Shown: positions 59,251 to 64,000 of the stretch, piece by piece
Position numbering within the stretch: the first letter of the stretch is position 1
How the letters are laid out: each line of letters starts with the position of its first letter
DNA from: an uncultured Christensenella sp.
GTDB taxonomy: Bacteria > Bacillota > Clostridia > Christensenellales > Pumilibacteraceae
DNA: 64,000 nucleotides
Assembly (NCBI GenBank): GCA_910585955.1
Contig: CAJUGC010000004.1
Location: forward strand, 1 to 64,000
Direction of reading: 5' to 3'
Notes under the pieces: model-generated
Databases searched by the model: none
Told to the model about the DNA's origin: nothing
Seen by the model: the letters and a program-made list of their open reading frames with translations, nothing else
Program-made: the position numbers and the translations under genes

Positions 59251-60237
59251 TTAATATATAAGCGCAGGTACATCTATTTGCAGCTGCCAGGTATCTTTTT
59301 CTTGAGAAAGAATAATAGATGCCGCCAAACCGTTTGCGCTTAGAGATATACTCACGCTCGGTTTTACTTTATTATATGTGTGAATATAAGTAAATTTTGC
59401 ATTTGTCTCTTTGTATTTCAATTCTTGATATGTCTTTTTCAATACGACATCGCAAGTCGCATCTCTCATTGAAGTTTCCCAAAGACCTGTTTTTTCTCTG
59501 AATTGCCAACAATATCCGGCATAAGTATCCGAAATCTTAGTACTTGCACTTATTGCGGTTCCGTCTCGGTATTCCCCTTCAAAAGATCTGTCAACAACTT
59601 TTAATTCTCCGTCGCCGCCCCAAGTCAAGCCCATAAAATCATCTGAGGAGTCTTCGGGATATTTTTCTCCACCCAATACACTTTCACTACTCCAATATGC
59701 ATTTCCCGCAACATAGTAGTACTCTTCACGAGGTTCGTAAATAACGTACATATCTATATCCAAAGAGAACTTACTCTCAGAAGCGTCTCCCAAATATCCG
59801 TACGTCGAAACATTATTACTTTCGATTTCCTCCGAACGCAATAATCTGCTGCCTACCACATCACCTCCGTAATACACTTCTTCCACCCAAACGCGTTTTC
59901 TCGCTCCGATAACGAACTTGCCGTCCGTTTTTTTCGGCAACGCGCCGCTATTAACTTTTGCTTTTGCGTTAAGACCGTTTGCCGAGCTTTTATTTCTCTC
60001 GGCACAAAAATCTTCTTCGTTTCTAAAATATACCGTTTGTGAATAATATTCTTCGTCGTCCGTAATTGTTACGGTTCTTTCGTTGCCGAAAAATTTTTCC
60101 AATACCCGCTCCGATGCGGAAACATCGGCATTACCGACTATCTTATCCTTCGATTCTGTACACGCCGTAAAACACAATGTTACGAGCGTCATAACCGCAA
60201 TCAACGCGACTGCCGTCAATTCTCTCGCCGCCTTCAT
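59251..60237 (-). CDS. Unknown lipoprotein
   Basis: 328 residues. Signal peptide with lipobox CFTAC (about Cys26), then a polar domain with no recognised motif (RERVLEKFFGNERTV-like, RVWVEEVYYGGDVVG, DMYVIYEPREEYYYVAG). GGAGG lies nine bases before the ATG at 60237; another ATG three codons earlier is too close. A strong promoter lies upstream. It may belong to the same surface programme as the GH3 lipoprotein; this is inference from proximity. Confidence 0.72.
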   Translation of the reverse strand: MKAARELTAVALIAVMTLVTLCFTACTESKDKIVGNADVSASERVLEKFFGNERTVTITDDEEYYSQTVYFRNEEDFCAERNKSSANGLNAKAKVNSGALPKKTDGKFVIGARKRVWVEEVYYGGDVVGSRLLRSEEIESNNVSTYGYLGDASESKFSLDIDMYVIYEPREEYYYVAGNAYWSSESVLGGEKYPEDSSDDFMGLTWGGDGELKVVDRSFEGEYRDGTAISASTKISDTYAGYCWQFREKTGLWETSMRDATCDVVLKKTYQELKYKETNAKFTYIHTYNKVKPSVSISLSANGLAASIILSQEKDTWQLQIDVPALIY

Positions 60238-60286
60238 CACTTTCATCCTCCGTAAAATTTACAGTTTGCTCTTGCTCTGTAAGAAT

Positions 60287-60315
60287 ATAATACCATAAAA
60301 TTACTGTTTTGTCAA
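60287..60315 (-). promoter_or_regulatory. Promoter of the 59251-60237 lipoprotein gene
   Basis: Minus strand -35 TTGACA (60315-60310), 17-base spacer, -10 TATTAT (60292-60287). Confidence 0.8.
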
Positions 60316-60391
60316 TAGCTTGTCGCAAACTTGCCGTTTATTGACATAAACTTAGAAAAGTAGGTTGAAAGTGTAAATTATTAGGTAAAAT

Positions 60392-60432
60392 AAAAATCCT
60401 TTACCGTCACTGATCGCGACTCAAGGATTTTT
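60392..60432 (-). terminator. rarA terminator that includes the gene end
   Basis: Minus strand AAAAATCCTT (60432-60423, inside the last codons) pairs with AAGGATTTTT (60401-60392) after the stop, followed by ATTTT. The stop codon is in the loop. Confidence 0.7.
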
Positions 60433-61738
60433 TATAGGCTTTGATTTCGTTAAGGCGGGTCTTATATCTGCCCTCAAGCCCCTCGTCGGTCGGCGTGTAG
60501 TACTCTTTGCCGACGAGGTTATCCGGAAGGCATTGCATATCGGTGAGCTTGTCCTCGTAGTCGTGCGCGTACTTATAGCCCTTGCCGTAGTCAAGCTCCT
60601 TCATAAGCTTTGTCGGCGCGTTGCGAATGACGAGCGGCACGGGTTCGGCAAGCGTTTCGAGCGCGTCTTTTTTCGCGCGCATATAGGCTACTTCGAGAGA
60701 GTTGGATTTCGGCGACATTGCCATATAGACGACGGCGTGCGTGAGATGGACGCTGCACTCGGGCATTCCTATGAAATGGCAGGCTTGGTATGCGGCGACC
60801 GCGACTTCGAGCGCTTTGGAATCGGCAAGACCTATATCCTCGCTTGCGAAGCGGACTATTCTGCGCGCGACGTACAGCACGTCCTCGCCTGCCTCGAGCA
60901 TTCTCGCAAGCCAATAGACGGCTGCGTCGGGGTCGGAATTTCGCATGGACTTGTGAAGCGCGGAAATGAGATTGTAGTGCTCTTCGCCGCTTTTATCGTA
61001 CAGCAGCGACTTTTTCGCCGTGCACTGCTCAACCGTCTCTTTCGTGACGGTTATTTTGCCGCCGCCGTCCATGTCGCCGTTTAAGACCGCCATTTCGAGC
61101 GTGGAAAGCGCGCTTCTCGCATCGCCGTTGGCAAACGCGGCTATGGTCTCGACGGTTTCGGGCGCGATGTCTATCTTCTGTCCGCCGAAGCCGCGCTCGT
61201 CCTTTATGGCATTCGACAAAAGCTCTGCAAGCTCCTCTGTCTTGAGCGCCTGCAATACGAACACCTTACAGCGCGAAAGAAGTGCGCCGTTGACCTCGAA
61301 CGAGGGGTTTTCCGTAGTCGCCCCTATGAGAATAATGCTTCCTTTTTCGACGAACGGCAAAAACGCGTCCTGCTGGGCTTTGTTGAAACGATGTATCTCG
61401 TCCACAAAAAGAATAGTGCGCACGCCGAAGCGGCGGCTCTTTTCCGCCTGCTCCATAACTTGCTTTATCTCTTTTATGCCGCTCGTGACGGCGGAAAAAT
61501 CTATGAACGTCGAGCGGGTCTTGTTTGCGATTATGCGCGCGAGCGTCGTCTTGCCCACGCCCGGAGGTCCCCAGAAAATCATCGAGCCGACTCTGTCGCT
61601 TTCTATTATCCGACGAAGCACCTTGCCTTCTCCGAGTAGGTGCTTTTGTCCCGCGAACTCGTCGAGGTTGCGCGGGCGAAGGCGTGCGGCAAGCGGCTGC
61701 TCGCCCTCTTCGAATAATGTGAGTTGTTCGTCGGGCAT
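60407..61738 (-). CDS. rarA: Replication-associated recombination protein RarA
   Basis: AAA+ ATPase of the clamp-loader/MgsA group that acts at stalled forks. 443 residues. RPRNLDEFAGQKHLL, Walker A GPPGVGKTT (57-65), Walker B LFVDEIHRF, sensor GATTENPSFEVN, and the C-terminal tetramerisation part (RNAPTKLMKELDYGKGYKYAHD, YYTPTDEGLEGRYK). AAAGGAG precedes the ATG. Confidence 0.95.
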   Translation of the reverse strand: MPDEQLTLFEEGEQPLAARLRPRNLDEFAGQKHLLGEGKVLRRIIESDRVGSMIFWGPPGVGKTTLARIIANKTRSTFIDFSAVTSGIKEIKQVMEQAEKSRRFGVRTILFVDEIHRFNKAQQDAFLPFVEKGSIILIGATTENPSFEVNGALLSRCKVFVLQALKTEELAELLSNAIKDERGFGGQKIDIAPETVETIAAFANGDARSALSTLEMAVLNGDMDGGGKITVTKETVEQCTAKKSLLYDKSGEEHYNLISALHKSMRNSDPDAAVYWLARMLEAGEDVLYVARRIVRFASEDIGLADSKALEVAVAAYQACHFIGMPECSVHLTHAVVYMAMSPKSNSLEVAYMRAKKDALETLAEPVPLVIRNAPTKLMKELDYGKGYKYAHDYEDKLTDMQCLPDNLVGKEYYTPTDEGLEGRYKTRLNEIKAYKKSLSRDQ

Positions 61739-61766
61739 AGAGGACTCCTTTTTAAATTTTATTTTG

Positions 61767-61985
61767 CCTTTTTAAAAAGGCGGAGAAAATTTTTTTGCCT
61801 TGCGGCAATAGCCAAGTTTTTGAGCAAATGTAACATTACGCATATTGTTTGCACCTTTTTTCAAAAAGGTGCTCGAAAAAGAAAAAGGGAGAGGAACTTT
61901 CGGCTGTTCCTCTCCCTTTTAAATCCCTCTCCTTTAAACGATTCAGGGCTTCGCCCTAAAAACCCTTTTTAAAGGATAGTAATTA
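61767..61985 (+). repeat. Type B composite repeat upstream of rarA
   Basis: GCCTTTTTAAAAAGGC, GCACCTTTTTTCAAAAAGGTGC, then AAAAGGGAGAGGAAC/GTTCCTCTCCCTTTT (61883-61920, 15-bp perfect stem, loop TTTCGGCT), CAGGGCTTCGCCCTAA, ending TTTTTAAAGGA. It is the same order as at 8085 and 14050. Confidence 0.7.
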
Positions 61986-62020
61986 TTTGCAAGAAACAAC
62001 AGTCTTTTTTATAATTGTCT

Positions 62021-62096
62021 ACTCATCCGTCACCGTGTTCGGCTACGCCTCTGCACGGCGCCACCTTCCATGTCAAGGGAAGGCTTTATATAGGAT
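62021..62096 (+). repeat. Type D repeat (second copy)
   Basis: CTACTCATCCGTCA at the left, GCCACCTTCC...GGGAAGGC and TTATATAGGAT at the right, as at 8358-8436. Confidence 0.6.
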
Positions 62097-62283
62097 AACA
62101 ATCCCCTCAGTCGCCTATCGGCGACAGCTCCCCTTGCTAAGGGGAGCCTTAGGGCAGTGAGCTTTTCTCAGACAGCTTCCGGCTCGAAGCACAGCTTCTC
62201 GCCGCTCTGCGCTAACTACAGTCCACAGGACTGTAGTTTCGGCTTATGCCGTCGCGTTCGCGCCCTAAACTCGAGGGGAGCCT
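62097..62283 (+). repeat. Type A repeat (62097-62148) and a partial copy
   Basis: Full copy with stem GTCGCC/GGCGAC and CTCCCCTTGCTAAGGGGAG. Then a partial at about 62223-62283 that keeps GCCGTCGCGTTCGCGCCC and AGGGGAGCC, matching the fragment at 50181. Confidence 0.75.
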
Positions 62284-62303
62284 TTTTTTAGGTTAAAGTA
62301 CGA

Positions 62304-62440
62304 GTTCTCTGACTGCTTAGATGCGAGCGAGACGGACAGCAGGTGGCGAAGCAAGCGGGTTGCTGTACATCTTCGTACTGCGCCCGCTTGCCTCGACACA
62401 CGCAGTCCGTATTCGCGAAGTATATAAGCAGTCAGAGAGT
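62304..62440 (+). repeat. Type C palindromic element overlapping the asnS stop
   Basis: Left arm TCTCTGACTGCTTAGATGCG (62306 on) and right arm ending GAAGTATATAAGCAGTCAGAGA (about 62417-62438), which holds the asnS TGA (62432-62434). Internal GTACATCTTCGTAC. The 61739-62431 gap contains only B, D, A and C repeats. Confidence 0.65.
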
Positions 62441-63808
62441 ACCTACCGTACGAGGGAACAACAACGTATCTCGTATGTTCTGCACGCCCGTGATGTACAT
62501 CATGGCTCTGTCGAAGCCGAGTCCGAAACCGCTGTGCGGAACGCTGCCGTACTTGCGAGTGTCGAGATATTCGGTGTACCCGTCGAGAGGCATACCTCGC
62601 TTTGTCATGGCGGCTTTAAGCTTCTCGAGATCCGCCTCGCGCTCGCTGCAACCGATTATTTCGCCTATTCCGGGTACAAGAAGATCGGTAGCCGCAACGG
62701 TCTTACCGTCGGGGTTCTGCTTCATATAGAAAGCCTTGATGTCGGCGGGATAGTCTACGACAAAGAGCGGTTTTTTGAAGTACTCGTCGGTAAGATACTT
62801 TTCGTGCTCGGTCTGCAAATCGAGTCCCCACTCTACGGGATAGGTGAACTGTCTGCCCGACTTTTTAAGGATCTCGACGGCTTCGGTGTAGGTAACGCGC
62901 CCGAAGTCGCTATTTAATACATGGTTGAGTTTTTCCTTAAGACCCTTTTCGACCCAACTGTCGAAGAAGTCGATTTCGTCGGGGCAAGCGGAAATCGTAT
63001 CCCTTATTATGGACTTTATGAAGTCTTCGGCTATCTCGATTATATCGTCAATATCGGCAAAACACACCTCTGGCTCAATCTGCCAAAACTCCGCCGCATG
63101 GCGCGTCGTGTTGCTATGCTCGGCACGGAAGGTCGGTCCGAACGTGTAAATTCTTCCGAGACCCATTGCCGCCATTTCGCCCTCGAGCTGAGCCGATACG
63201 GTGAGACCGGCTTTCTTGCCGAAAAAGTCGTCTTTATAATACTCGCTCTCGGTCTTGGCTTTGGCGTTCCAGTCTTTTGTAGTAACGCGGAACATTTCGC
63301 CCGCGCCCTCGCAGTCGCTTCCCGTAATGATCGGCGCATGAATGTACTTATAGCCGTTCCTCTTAAAGTAACCGTGCACGGCGTGAGAGAGCACGTCGCG
63401 GACGGCGAACACCGCTTCGAAGTAGCGTGTGCGTGCGCGAAGGTGCGGAATCGTACGCAAGAATTCGAGCGTGTGGCGTTTTTTCTGAAGCGGATAGTCG
63501 TCGGGGCAAGCGCCGAGAAGCTCTACCTTTTCGAGCTGTATCTCATAGCCGTTCTTTTCCGACTCGACATACTTGCCTACCGCCTTGATCGCCGTCCCCA
63601 CAGGCATAACGCTCTTTAGGCTCTCCTCTTCTACTTTTCCCTTTTCGGCAATCAGCTGCATATTTTTAAACGCCGTGCCGTCGTTTATTTCGACGAAAGC
63701 TATGGTTTTGGAATCGCGCGCCGTGCGCACCCAGCCGCAGACCGTGACGCTCTTACCGACGTATTTGTCGGGGGACGCATAAAGTTCTTTGATGTCGATG
63801 TGTTTCAT
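62432..63808 (-). CDS. asnS: Asparaginyl-tRNA synthetase
   Basis: Class II synthetase of 458 residues. N-terminal OB anticodon-binding domain (SVTVCGWVRTARDSK, FVEINDGTAFKNMQL), then the catalytic core: TGSDCEGAGEMF, motif 2 FRAEHSNTTRHAAEFWQIE and motif 3 GFGLGFDRAMM. The ATG at 63808 was chosen from the AAGGAG ahead and the family N-terminus. A hairpin CTTAC-TTTTTT...AAAAAA-GTAAG lies directly upstream of the ribosome site. The stop is inside a palindrome. Confidence 0.96.
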   Translation of the reverse strand: MKHIDIKELYASPDKYVGKSVTVCGWVRTARDSKTIAFVEINDGTAFKNMQLIAEKGKVEEESLKSVMPVGTAIKAVGKYVESEKNGYEIQLEKVELLGACPDDYPLQKKRHTLEFLRTIPHLRARTRYFEAVFAVRDVLSHAVHGYFKRNGYKYIHAPIITGSDCEGAGEMFRVTTKDWNAKAKTESEYYKDDFFGKKAGLTVSAQLEGEMAAMGLGRIYTFGPTFRAEHSNTTRHAAEFWQIEPEVCFADIDDIIEIAEDFIKSIIRDTISACPDEIDFFDSWVEKGLKEKLNHVLNSDFGRVTYTEAVEILKKSGRQFTYPVEWGLDLQTEHEKYLTDEYFKKPLFVVDYPADIKAFYMKQNPDGKTVAATDLLVPGIGEIIGCSEREADLEKLKAAMTKRGMPLDGYTEYLDTRKYGSVPHSGFGLGFDRAMMYITGVQNIRDTLLFPRTVGTL

Positions 63809-63904
63809 TATAAACTCCTTCTTACTTTTTTTCAAGAAAAAAGTAAGGAAAAAAAGCATGGATATGGGTTAAGTGGGTTTTGCGCTTTTTTGAAAACCGC
63901 GGAA

Positions 63905-64000
63905 AATGTTACTGCGCCTTTTTTCGAAAAGGCGCCCCAAAAAGATGAAGGGAGAGGAACTTTCGGCTGTTCCCCCCCCCTTTCACTCAGCCGAGCAAGC
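63905..64000 (+). repeat. Type B composite repeat, cut by the window end
   Basis: GCGCCTTTTTTCGAAAAGGCGCC and AAGGGAGAGGAACTTTCGGCTGTTCC as in the other copies, but the right stem arm is changed into a C-run (about 63972-63980), which breaks the lower stem. Confidence 0.6.

Noticed and set aside
63972..63980. C run as a phase-variation site upstream of asnS
   Set aside because: It lies in a decayed arm of a non-coding type B hairpin, not in a gene or promoter, and may be a local read error.
1..64000. tRNA or rRNA genes, prophage, autonomous insertion sequence
   Set aside because: No tRNA-like cloverleaf with TTCGANTC arm outside coding sequence, no rRNA-like stretch, no transposase, integrase or phage structural gene.

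Overview
The window looks like a chromosomal segment of an uncultured gut-type Clostridia (Bacillota). Supporting signs are a spore germination protease (gpr) beside rpsT, a CdaA-type diadenylate cyclase, an FMN riboswitch ahead of a RibU-like ECF S component, an AgrC/AgrA-like LytTR two-component system, SD-led genes with sigma-A promoters, and many hairpin-forming interspersed repeats of a kind familiar from gut Clostridia metagenomes. A narrower placement (for example Christensenellales) is only a guess. No rRNA, tRNA, phage, transposase gene or CRISPR was found. Most genes are on the minus strand.

Layout. 0.1-4.4 kb: a minus-strand operon tsaE-yhbY-tsaB-rimI-alpha/beta hydrolase-membrane MurF-like ligase (t6A tRNA modification plus wall synthesis). 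4.5-8.1 kb: riboswitch-controlled riboflavin transporter, a PAP2 phosphatase and a triple fusion NadD-YqeK-RsfS. 8.1-8.8 kb: repeat block. 8.8-14 kb: obg, nth, DUF3343, a cysteine-desulfurase-like enzyme, an intracellular subtilisin and two small unknown genes. 14.5-20 kb: amino-acid and translation genes (metY, ilvE, yigZ, tyrS, an aminotransferase). 20-23.7 kb: a DegV-ApbE-NusG_II-Gx transporter set resembling part of a flavin-based extracellular electron transfer locus. 23.9-31 kb: a UDG-superfamily glycosylase, murI, gpr, rpsT with a long tail, aspartate kinase, DUF1015, a CdaR-like stub and cdaA. 31.4-39.3 kb: membrane and lipoproteins, holA, yetF/DUF4363, mtnN, bioY-birA with a BirA operator, and a phosphoribosyltransferase.

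39.4-48.3 kb is one gene for a 2971-residue surface protein, preceded by a CIRCE (HrcA) operator. 48.9-52.4 kb carries a MarR regulator, cysE, cysS and a SpoU methyltransferase on the plus strand. 52.5-58.9 kb holds a membrane-anchored GH3 enzyme of permuted domain order and a lipoprotein, divergent from a LytTR regulator and its histidine kinase. 59-64 kb holds a small membrane protein, a lipoprotein, rarA and asnS among repeats.

Three patterns cut across the annotation. (1) At least four repeat families (called A, B, C, D here) fill the intergenic space. Every copy I found lies in the same orientation, their stems covary, and several type C palindromes include the stop codon of the neighbouring gene in an arm whose sequence is specific to that locus. 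(2) Five genes (nth, the UDG-like gene, holA, birA and an unknown membrane gene) have a good -35/-10 promoter whose -10 ends 6-9 bases before the start codon, with no Shine-Dalgarno, so they are probably leaderless. (3) Several housekeeping proteins have unusual architectures: the NadD-YqeK-RsfS fusion, tailed S20, membrane MurF, an M28 homologue with lost metal ligands, and a truncated CdaR.
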